From NCBI RefSeq assembly GCF_900116805.1, contig NZ_FPBV01000023.1, forward strand, positions 1 through 54,946: a DNA stretch of 54,946 nucleotides. The letters run 5' to 3'. The notes under the pieces are model-generated. The model was not told the origin of the DNA and ran no database searches. It worked only from the letters and a program-made list of their open reading frames with translations. Position 1 is the stretch's first letter. Each line of letters begins with the position of its first letter. A program made the translations under genes and the position numbers. Below are positions 48,135-54,830 of this stretch, piece by piece. The DNA is from Paenalicyclobacillus macrosporangiidus. Lineage in GTDB: Bacteria; Bacillota; Bacilli; Alicyclobacillales; Alicyclobacillaceae.

Positions 48135-49325
48135 ATGCTCAAGTTCGGGTTTATCGGTTTTGGACAGTACGGTGGTCGGCAGGTTGACGTCCTACTGCCC
48201 CTCAGCGAACACTACACGGGTATGGCCGTCAACACAGCCGTCAACGACCTCGAAGGGCTCACGAACGTCCCCGACGGCTTTCGGCTTCAGTTGAAAGGGA
48301 ACAGCTTTGGTGCCGGGCGCACTCCGGAGCTGGCGTACAATGCGTTTCTCGACAATGGTCCGGAGTTCGTTGCGACGGCGCAGACGGTCACCAAGGATTG
48401 CGATTTTATTTGGGTTGTCGCAGGCCTTGGGGGCGGAACTGGTACTGGGGCGCTCCAGGGCTTCCTACAGCACGGTACGGAGCTGTTTGAGCAGCCCATT
48501 GGGCTCATTATCACGATTCCTCGTGACGACGATGGAGCTGTTCAGAAGGCCAATGCCATGGGGGCGCTCAAGTACATCCAGGACGCCATCAACGAAAAGC
48601 GCATTGGTGCCGTCCTCATCGTCGACAACGACCGCTTCTTCCGCCAATTTGCCGCGGAGAATCGCCCCGGTGACTGGCGTGATCACAGTAACTTGTTGCT
48701 GGCCAAGACGCTTCACGACCTCAACACGATCACCATTGAGAGCGGACAGAGTAACTTCGACCGCACCGATCTGCTCAAGATCCTCTGTTCGAGCGGTTGC
48801 CTTGCCATCGGGAGCGCAAATCTGCGCGACTTAGACCAGGACAGCGTTTATCAAACGATCCGTAACTCGATCCAAAAGGGATTCTTCTCCTCAGGGTACC
48901 GGTTGGAAGAGGCCGAGTACTACGCGCTTTGCTTCACGCTCAACGAAGAGGGATCTAAGGTGCGCTCGTCCACATACGAACAGCACTTCGTCACCCATTT
49001 AAAGTCTCTCTTCCCGAACGCCACCGACAGCTTCTTTGGTTATTACACCAATCACAAGAATCACGTGCTGTCCGTGGTCAGTGGCCTTGGTCTACCTGAA
49101 AGAGTGTTCCAATTCAAAGATCAGATCAAGGTTGTGGAATCGCGCCAGGTCAAACGTCTCGATCTCGATGTCTCCGATCTGCCTGCGTTCAGCTCGACTA
49201 CCAACCCGTTGCTGCGCCGCAAAGCAGGAGCTTCCGAGGACAATCCGTTGCTCAAGCGGCGCACCACGCTTTCTGCCGGGACCGCTCAGGCCTCACGAGA
49301 CAATCCTCTCCTGCGCAAGAGGTAA
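48135..49325 (+). CDS. tubZ: TubZ tubulin-like partition GTPase
   Basis: Encodes 396 residues. The tubulin/FtsZ signature GLGGGTGTGALQ lies at about residues 97-108, preceded by a nucleotide-binding start (KFGFIGFGQYGGRQVD, NTAVNDLEGL) and followed by the long H7-like helix region. The C-terminal 50 residues are a disordered basic tail with three copies of a short motif: TTNPLLRRK, EDNPLLKRR and RDNPLLRKR. In TubZ the tail contacts TubR on DNA. The same DNPLLKRK motif occurs in the TadZ/CpaE-like protein at 8154. Confidence 0.88.
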   Translation: MLKFGFIGFGQYGGRQVDVLLPLSEHYTGMAVNTAVNDLEGLTNVPDGFRLQLKGNSFGAGRTPELAYNAFLDNGPEFVATAQTVTKDCDFIWVVAGLGGGTGTGALQGFLQHGTELFEQPIGLIITIPRDDDGAVQKANAMGALKYIQDAINEKRIGAVLIVDNDRFFRQFAAENRPGDWRDHSNLLLAKTLHDLNTITIESGQSNFDRTDLLKILCSSGCLAIGSANLRDLDQDSVYQTIRNSIQKGFFSSGYRLEEAEYYALCFTLNEEGSKVRSSTYEQHFVTHLKSLFPNATDSFFGYYTNHKNHVLSVVSGLGLPERVFQFKDQIKVVESRQVKRLDLDVSDLPAFSSTTNPLLRRKAGASEDNPLLKRRTTLSAGTAQASRDNPLLRKR

Positions 49326-49340
49326 CTCGGAGGAATTCAT

Positions 49341-49559
49341 ATGCCGAAATACAAGAAACCCCTTAAGCAAACGAAGATGATCGATAACTGGAAATGCCCC
49401 TGGTGTCGCTCGGTTAATTCTCCCTGCGATGTGGACGGGAGCCCTGATTGGGCAGAGGACCAAATTGTCACTTGCCCAAAGTGCGAACATGAGGTCCTCA
49501 TCCTAACCAGCATTGAGTTCATCTGCAGGCCTTCGGTCGGTGGAGTGCCATTGGATTAG
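49341..49559 (+). CDS. Small zinc-ribbon protein (72 aa)
   Basis: ATG 49341 follows GGAGGAATTC. Two CxxC pairs (CPWCRSVNS and CPKCEHEV) separated by 28 residues form a zinc ribbon; the N-terminus is basic (MPKYKKPLKQTKM). It lies 15 bases after tubZ and is probably in the same operon. Function unknown. Confidence 0.6.
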   Translation: MPKYKKPLKQTKMIDNWKCPWCRSVNSPCDVDGSPDWAEDQIVTCPKCEHEVLILTSIEFICRPSVGGVPLD

Positions 49560-49632
49560 GACTCGATTTCGCTACCTCACCGCCACCTGCTCTCGCTCCG
49601 GAGACCCATCGGGGTGGAACCGCAAAAAGGTT

Positions 49633-49660
49633 GCCCCAGGACATCCTGGGGCTCCTTTTT
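49633..49660 (+). terminator. Intrinsic terminator of the tubRZ operon
   Basis: GCCCCAGG/CCTGGGGC with a four-base loop followed by TCCTTTTTG, immediately before the outer arm of RNA-1 copy f. Confidence 0.8.
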
Positions 49661-49859
49661 GTGTTGGCTCGTGCTTCGGATCGGCTCCGCCTTATCAAGG
49701 CTATCGCCAGCTCCTCCCCGCCACAAAGGGTCGCGCTCCTTATCCTCCCTCGCTTCGCTCAGTCCGGTACCGCGCTTTTCCCCTTTGTGTGGGGGCCCCT
49801 GAGCTGGCGATTCCTCCGCCTTGGGCGGAGCCCCCCTAGGGGGCGCACGAGCCCAACAC
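49661..49859 (+). ncRNA. RNA-1 structured element, copy f
   Basis: Complete copy. The outer stem has changed to GTGTTGGCTCGTGC/GCACGAGCCCAACAC (one bulged C), whereas copy d has TGTCTCGCGC/GCGCGAGACA, so both arms changed together. The inner part is nearly identical to copy d. It ends 18 bases before ATG 49878, with AAGGGAGG in between. Confidence 0.8.
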
Positions 49860-49877
49860 GAAGGGAGGAATTACACA

Positions 49878-50258
49878 ATGACAGTCGAACGTCGCAGCTC
49901 AGACCTGTTCATCGAAGGCCGGTACATCACGAACGAAGGATACGACGCGGAATATGGTCGTTTCTCCGTCGCGCAGATTCGGTCCTGGCTGGAGAATGGC
50001 CATGTGGGAATGCTCCACGTGTCCGAGTATGTCATCAACGGTACGCGTTACAATGCCTCTGCTCTCATGATCAGCAAAGATCACGGTATACCCTCTGTAC
50101 GCGACGGGAAGTTGGTCATACCAGCTTGGTTCCGGAGAAAATTTCTCGGGCCTCCTCACCGTGACCACGGTGACCCCGATGACTTGGTTCAAGTGGAAGT
50201 TCTCGTGGACCCCAGCGATCCTCATTTTTTCGTAAGCATTGTTGAGGCCTCCGCATAA
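49878..50258 (+). CDS. Hypothetical protein with RNA-1 leader (126 aa)
   Basis: ATG 49878 lies behind AAGGGAGGAATT. The protein starts TVERRSSDLFIEGRYITNEGYDAEYGRFSVAQIRSWLENGHVGMLHVSEYVINGTRYNASALMIS, a helix and strands, and continues with beta-rich, Pro/His/Asp-rich sequence (PPHRDHGDPDDLVQVEVLVDPSDPHFFVSIV). No known domain recognised and no export signal. A short hairpin GGAGGCCT/GGAGGCC-type sequence overlaps the stop. Confidence 0.6.
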   Translation: MTVERRSSDLFIEGRYITNEGYDAEYGRFSVAQIRSWLENGHVGMLHVSEYVINGTRYNASALMISKDHGIPSVRDGKLVIPAWFRRKFLGPPHRDHGDPDDLVQVEVLVDPSDPHFFVSIVEASA

Positions 50259-50362
50259 ACGGAGGCCTTCCATACCCATCCAATCTCTTGAAGCTATCAG
50301 ACTTGCCATCCAAACAAGTTTTCTATATTCTTATATCAAGCAATTATGATTGCGAGAAGCCA

Positions 50363-50527
50363 CGCCGACCCAGCGGCGTCAAATCGAGAAGTGCCAGCCC
50401 GCGCGCTGGCAACACTCGATAAGGTATGACGAGCAACTGCTCGTCTGAAACCCGGCCAACAAAGACCTGGCCGGCAACACGACGGTCTGTCGGCCGAACG
50501 GACGAAACGACAAGCCAGTGTTGTGGG
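50363..50527 (+). ncRNA. RNA-2 copy F: Cas12f tracrRNA-repeat unit
   Basis: Complete orphan unit 23 kb from cas12f. Helices: CGCCG/CGGCG, ATCGAG/CTCGAT, GCCAGC/GCTGGC, GACGAGCA/TGCTCGTC and CCGGCCA/TGGCCGG; boxes GAGAAGTGCC, AAGGTAT, TGAAACCCGGCC, CAAAGACC; anti-repeat CAACAC; repeat 50492-50527 ending GTGTTGTGGG. The best-formed copy. The guide would be ATGGGAGCAGGAGATCGCCA. No protein gene is attached; three hairpins follow at 50588-50690. Confidence 0.75.
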
Positions 50528-50587
50528 ATGGGAGCAGGAGATCGCCATCATGTGTCGAAACTGGTAACCTAGCCGCGAACACAAAAG

Positions 50588-50690
50588 TTAAACGCCCACC
50601 CCTGCCAAGGTGAGCGTTTGACGACCAGGGCCGCAATCCCTGGTCCATAGATCAAGGAATGTCGCCTCATTCCTGGATCATCGAGGATTC
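50588..50690. other. Three consecutive hairpins; otherwise empty region
   Basis: AAACGC...CACC/GGTG...GCGTTT (50588-50618), GACCAGGG/CCCTGGTC (about 50621-50645) and GATCAAGGAATG/CATTCCTGGATC (50651-50682). They may be terminators or part of a replication region before the possible rep gene. From 50690 to 50970 I see nothing else. Confidence 0.45.
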
Positions 50691-50971
50691 ACGTATATTA
50701 TACTACAAAATATACGGAACTCCTCCTACTTGACCCAGAAAATCTGCGGGCATTCCTTGGTATATGTGACCAACGGGACGCCCGCTTTCATGTTCGCGAC
50801 ACTGCTTCGATGAAGCTCTCAAAAGGAGGGTAGAGCGGTACCTACCGGTTGACGAAAAAAAAGAACGGCTTTAGCAGCCGCCCACATGGAAATCCGAAAC
50901 AAACTCGCAAAAAAAGGATACCATGCGGGCTTGGTTAAAGTCAACCCAAAAAAGGTATTCCGCGCAAAGAC

Positions 50972-51808
50972 ATGACTTACACCAAGAGATTTGGGCGCAT
51001 GTACGTGCGCGAGATCGAGGCTTTGAAGGCCTTGCCGGTATCCGCGAAGCACATCTACACCACCATTCACTGCTTGGAACGATTCGACAACGACACCGGC
51101 ACCGCTCCGTTTTCTGTGACACTCCTTGCAGAAGTAAGCCACTTGGCCCCTAATACTGTCCGCGCTGCGTGCCATGTCTTACAATCGGCTGGATTGCTCC
51201 TAGTCCAAGGTAACGAGGCAGCACTCCCTCTATACGCAGAATGCAGGGCCATCGAAGCATCATATACCTACATCCCGTCCATTGCGCTCGACGGACTCGC
51301 GCGGTACGTTCGGGCTGCATTGCCCGCGTATTACGACTTTGCTTTACAGCTTTTTAACCAGCTCCGCGTGCCAGATGCCGATCCACACTATACATATGCC
51401 ACCCTCACTCGAACCTATCGTCTCGGCTCCAGGCGGTCGCGTATCCGGAAGTACCTTGGATACCTCCGTGATGCCATTGTGGCCTTCCCCGGCAAGAACC
51501 GCGATGTGTTACACTTCCGCTACGAAAAAGACGCTCACATGCGCGATTCTGAGCGCAATGAGTGGCTTTTGAAACGCGAGATGAAGGAAATCCTTCGTCC
51601 TGCGGTGCCCACATACCTGAACGCGGTTGTCGCCCGGATGTGGGATTACATAAAGCTCAAGCGCCTCCAGGGTGAGCTCGCAAGGCGCGTAGCGCGCGAG
51701 TTCGTCACCAGCATTGCGGACCTTCGCGAACCGGTGCGCAAGCCTGTTGCTTTCGTTATCGCATTTCTCCGCCGGCTGGACCTGTCTTTCTACCTGGACG
51801 CCGCGTAA
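50972..51808 (+). CDS. Winged-helix protein, possible replication initiator
   Basis: Encodes 278 residues from ATG 50972; only a weak ribosome-binding site is seen. The N-terminal third reads as a winged helix: SVTLLAEVSHLAPNTVRAACHVLQSAGLLLVQGNEA. The rest is helical and basic (YRLGSRRSRIRKYLGYLRDAIVAFPG; LQGELARRVAREFVT). A DNA-binding N-terminus plus a basic helical body near parA iterons fits a plasmid Rep protein, and no better Rep candidate exists in the window. The call is from context; a transcription regulator is possible. Confidence 0.4.
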   Translation: MTYTKRFGRMYVREIEALKALPVSAKHIYTTIHCLERFDNDTGTAPFSVTLLAEVSHLAPNTVRAACHVLQSAGLLLVQGNEAALPLYAECRAIEASYTYIPSIALDGLARYVRAALPAYYDFALQLFNQLRVPDADPHYTYATLTRTYRLGSRRSRIRKYLGYLRDAIVAFPGKNRDVLHFRYEKDAHMRDSERNEWLLKREMKEILRPAVPTYLNAVVARMWDYIKLKRLQGELARRVAREFVTSIADLREPVRKPVAFVIAFLRRLDLSFYLDAA

Positions 51809-51829
51809 TCGCAGACCTCCATATCCCCT

Positions 51830-52090
51830 GTCAACACCGCTGAATCAAGCGGTGGGCTTTAGCATGTCTTCCTTTTCCCATAGCGCTTCTTTTCGATCCC
51901 AGACTTATACATGGCTGGCTGTCCTACCATTCCCTGTATCACCATGACTTCACTTATTACGTTTCGTGGCCAGTACACCTTTCAGCAAGCGCAATGCCTG
52001 GACACCGGTGCGCATCTCTTGGTTGCCTCCGCCTACCTGTTTCCCTTGCCACTACAGCAAAGTTCGGGGCTGCTACAATGACACTTAATC
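51830..52090. mobile_element. Remnants of IS200/IS605-type ends
   Basis: Gene-free. TGTCAACACCGCTGAATCAAGCGGTGGGCTTT (51838 onward, written here in part) contains an IS605-type end hairpin, ACCGC/GCGGT. The segment 51960-52080 (CAATGCCTGGACACCGG, then GTTCGGGGCTGCTACAATG) resembles the region flanking TnpB elements. No open transposase frame remains. The stretch 52090-52290 holds nothing recognisable. Confidence 0.35.
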
Positions 52091-52294
52091 CTGATCTTTT
52101 CGACCCTGATTGATTCATACTCCACCTTTCTTTTTCTTTTTAACCATGGCTCCTGCTACAGCGACACCTCACTTCCCCACCAGCAATTAGAGGTTCTGTT
52201 AGACTCTCAGCCTATTCGACACGATACATGCCACAGGTTAACAGGTCTGATAATTAGTTAAAAAAGCTCTCTGGTAACCTATATCCCCTCTGTG

Positions 52295-52342
52295 CTACAT
52301 TCACAGTGAATCCTGCAGAACACTACACAGAATACTGAATAG
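52295..52342 (+). repeat. 12-bp iterons upstream of parA (four copies)
   Basis: CTACATTCACAG, TGAATCCTGCAG, AACACTACACAG and AATACTGAATAG are contiguous 12-bp units with consensus NNNACTNCACAG. The last overlaps the AGGAGGT ribosome-binding site of parA, so a bound protein would block expression. Matching units occur inside and after the next gene. Candidate centromere and operator. Confidence 0.7.
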
Positions 52343-52353
52343 GAGGTGCGACC

Positions 52354-53127
52354 GTGGCGACAAAAATTTCCTTCGGGATTCAGAAAGGCGGTTGTTCCAA
52401 AACAACCACCAGCGGCATCTTCATTCATCAGCTTGTAACCCGCGACTTCCGCGGACTCGCGATCGACATGGATTCTCAGGGCAACCTCACAGAGCTGCTG
52501 ACCAATCAAAGCGCCAACGAGTTTGCAGACCGCTCCGTTCTTGAGGCGATACGAGACGAAAACATCCATCCGTATATATACAAGATCACGGACAAGCTAC
52601 ACATTCTGCCCGCAAATAATCTCCTAGCCACACTGCCGCGTCTCTTGTATCAGAAATACGGATTCCACTCTAACCGTGTGTACACGATACTCCGAGATCT
52701 CTTAAGGGAGGTCGAAGACGAGTACGATTACATTATCATCGACACCCCCCCTGCTCTGTCTGAACACACTGTACAGGCTCTCGTGGCGTCGGACTGGGTC
52801 GTGGTAATGTTCGAGTGTTCGCAATGGTGCTTTTCCGCAATCCCAAACTTTATGGATTCCGTCGAGGTGGCTCGCAAACTCAATCCTCACCTGCAGGTCG
52901 CCGGCATCGTGAGGACTCTCAATGACATACGCCGCTCGGACAACAAGGAATTCAACGAACTCATCGCAGAGACGTATCCTGATCTAGTTTTCGAAACTAT
53001 CATCCGTCGAAAGGCCGCCACCGGTCGGCTCCCCATTTATGGTCTTGGTGAAGCGAATCCAGAAATGGCGGAGGCCCTGGCCCAATATGAATCTTTGTTT
53101 GAGGAGGTAATGCGGCGTGTCCAGTAA
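52354..53127 (+). CDS. parA: ParA-type partition ATPase
   Basis: Encodes 257 residues from GTG 52354. Deviant Walker A QKGGCSKTTTSGIF (K11, K16), the IDMDSQGNLTELL switch and Walker B YDYIIIDTPPALS are all present. There is no N-terminal HTH, so this is a small (type Ib-like) ParA that relies on its partner for DNA binding. The partner gene overlaps it by 11 bases. It would move plasmid copies over the nucleoid. Confidence 0.92.
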   Translation: MATKISFGIQKGGCSKTTTSGIFIHQLVTRDFRGLAIDMDSQGNLTELLTNQSANEFADRSVLEAIRDENIHPYIYKITDKLHILPANNLLATLPRLLYQKYGFHSNRVYTILRDLLREVEDEYDYIIIDTPPALSEHTVQALVASDWVVVMFECSQWCFSAIPNFMDSVEVARKLNPHLQVAGIVRTLNDIRRSDNKEFNELIAETYPDLVFETIIRRKAATGRLPIYGLGEANPEMAEALAQYESLFEEVMRRVQ

Positions 53128-53716
53128 GACCAACCTTAGGGCAGCTATCCGGGAGCGTAACTTGGCGGCACGGGCCATGCCGGTGTTTGAGGACCAATCG
53201 GATGAGAGTAGTACACTGAATACAACAGGAAAGAGTGAACCACATTCCACTCTCAGTACTACACAGAATATAACACCAGGTAATGCACAACACTCTGCAC
53301 AGCATACTGAACAGTTTATGACACAGACGTCTGAACATACCCTAACCGAAGACAGCACTACGCCCGTTCCATTCGAAGATACGTCACTTCGGGATGCGAC
53401 CAACACCTCAACACAAAATATTGCACAGCATGAAACACAGACCACTGAACAGAATATCGCACAGTCTTCTGCACAGGAGGCAACACTAGAGCCCGGTCAG
53501 GGGATCGTGAACTTCGTGAGAGAGATTGCCGGAGACGTCGGAAAGCAACGTGTCGAAGAAACACACACTAGGAGAACGTATCTCATTGAAAACGACCTGG
53601 TGGAGCGGCTTGAGGCCGAGGCAAGACGACGGCCGCGCGGGTGGCCCACGAAGCTCATCAACGGATTACTACGTGCGTATTTCGAGGAGCAAGATAGAAT
53701 TGCAACGGACAAATGA
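53117..53716 (+). CDS. Ribbon-helix-helix partition partner carrying iterons in its coding sequence
   Basis: Encodes 199 residues from GTG 53117. The C-terminal 50 residues (HTRRTYLIENDLVERLEAEARRRPRGWPTKLINGLLRAYFEEQD) form a ribbon-helix-helix DNA-binding domain. Residues 45-125 are a low-complexity linker of four-residue units ending in Gln (HSAQ, HTEQ, FMTQ; NIAQ, HETQ, TTEQ, NIAQ, SSAQ). Each unit is encoded by a 12-bp iteron like those upstream of parA, so the linker may exist because the centromere lies within the gene. It should bind the iterons and regulate and stimulate ParA. Confidence 0.75.
   Translation: MSSKTNLRAAIRERNLAARAMPVFEDQSDESSTLNTTGKSEPHSTLSTTQNITPGNAQHSAQHTEQFMTQTSEHTLTEDSTTPVPFEDTSLRDATNTSTQNIAQHETQTTEQNIAQSSAQEATLEPGQGIVNFVREIAGDVGKQRVEETHTRRTYLIENDLVERLEAEARRRPRGWPTKLINGLLRAYFEEQDRIATDK
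53255..53476 (+). repeat. 12-bp iterons inside the parB-like gene
   Basis: Two blocks (53255-53338 and 53405-53476) of adjacent 12-bp units, for example CACTCTGCACAG, CATACTGAACAG, AATATTGCACAG, AATATCGCACAG and TCTTCTGCACAG. About a dozen units are recognisable. All are in frame, giving an X-X-X-Gln protein repeat. Confidence 0.7.
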
Positions 53717-53723
53717 AACCATA

Positions 53724-53759
53724 AATATAGCACTGTGTATTGCACAGTACACTACACAG
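53724..53759 (+). repeat. 12-bp iterons downstream of the parB-like gene
   Basis: AATATAGCACTG, TGTATTGCACAG and TACACTACACAG, in register, starting eight bases after the stop codon. Confidence 0.6.
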
Positions 53760-53795
53760 TGTTTTCATCAGCAGCCTATTCATTCGATTACAAGT

Positions 53796-53822
53796 AGCCC
53801 CAGGCCAGTCCTGGGGCTTTGG
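53796..53822 (+). terminator. Terminator of the partition operon
   Basis: AGCCCCAGG/CCTGGGGCT with a short loop, then TTTGGTGTCTC, the same hairpin and downstream signature found before RNA-1 copies, here without an RNA-1 body. Confidence 0.75.
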
Positions 53823-53858
53823 TGTCTCTCGAATCTGAGACCTTACTTCTGTTCCTGT

Positions 53859-54704
53859 CTATGGCCTATCGGAATCGTTGATGACTCTCAGAGTGCCCCT
53901 CAGCCGATGCTTTACGATAAATCCCAGGCTCTCCGTGAACCATCGTTTCAGTGCGCCAGTGTCAACGTCGCTGTATCGCGCTATTTCGATGTCTCGAATA
54001 TACGCCCAACGGTCGTCATGCTCACGACCAGGCGTAATAAGTTCATTCACATAGCCTAAATTTTCGGCGATCTCTTTGAACCGGTAGAGGTCCCCTGCAC
54101 TTTCAAAAGTGAGCTCATACTGTGCGATAGGCTGACGCTCCAATGAACTTCCCAAACGGCTTACCGCCACTCTGATCGTGTGATCCTGGTACGGCTCAAA
54201 CATAATACGATCCTCTTCGGCCAGCCGTACAAACGGAAAAGGAATGTTGAGTAGCGTCAATATTTGATGTGTCCCTCTCACTCCTTCGCCACCGTAACCA
54301 CAGGCACATCCCGCGAACCACCATTCTCGGCCCTTATCATTGGCGAGAATCAACCGATAGTCTGTGTACCACGTGTGCTGCCCATCTACAGTCGGTACAT
54401 GATACTGTTTAGGCACTGCCTTTACACCAAAGACCTTTACTAAGGTGATTCGGCCAAACTCTTCAATGTGGTCTTTCACGTATTGGATGTTTTCCTCTGT
54501 AATACCGCTTTCAACCAACGTAACACGGTCGTCCACATTGGACTGCGAGGTTTCAAAAAGCGTCGGGCCGTGCGTTTTGTAGCGCGCAACCAAGGAATAA
54601 CCCGCAATTGTCAACAGTCCTACTTGCGAAATTCTCAAGTCATTCGACATCCGTTCCAGTTCCTCGCTCAAATCATCCGGTAGATCGACAGTGCGCCGGG
54701 CCAT
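53859..54704 (-). CDS. Ribbon-helix-helix domain fused to an unknown domain (281 aa)
   Basis: ATG 54704 lies six bases after GGAGTG; GTG 54713 is less likely. Residues 1-45 (ARRTVDLPDDLSEELERMSNDLRISQVGLLTIAGYSLVARY) are a ribbon-helix-helix-like DNA-binding domain. The following 235 residues include an NTD-like mixed alpha/beta region with WWFAGCACGYGGEGVRGTHQILTLL (two cysteines and many glycines) and VRLAEEDRIMFEP. No family recognised. It converges on the partition operon and could be a ligand-responsive regulator. Confidence 0.6.
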   Translation of the reverse strand: MARRTVDLPDDLSEELERMSNDLRISQVGLLTIAGYSLVARYKTHGPTLFETSQSNVDDRVTLVESGITEENIQYVKDHIEEFGRITLVKVFGVKAVPKQYHVPTVDGQHTWYTDYRLILANDKGREWWFAGCACGYGGEGVRGTHQILTLLNIPFPFVRLAEEDRIMFEPYQDHTIRVAVSRLGSSLERQPIAQYELTFESAGDLYRFKEIAENLGYVNELITPGREHDDRWAYIRDIEIARYSDVDTGALKRWFTESLGFIVKHRLRGTLRVINDSDRP

Positions 54705-54830
54705 ATGGATCACTCCCTACATTGTGGTACCTCCAGTATATCATTTTCATGCCTAATGTAAATGCCTTTCTAATGCCTTTATATCGTGCTTTATAGGCAT
54801 TCAAGGTGAGGGTGAGAAACTTAGGATTGG

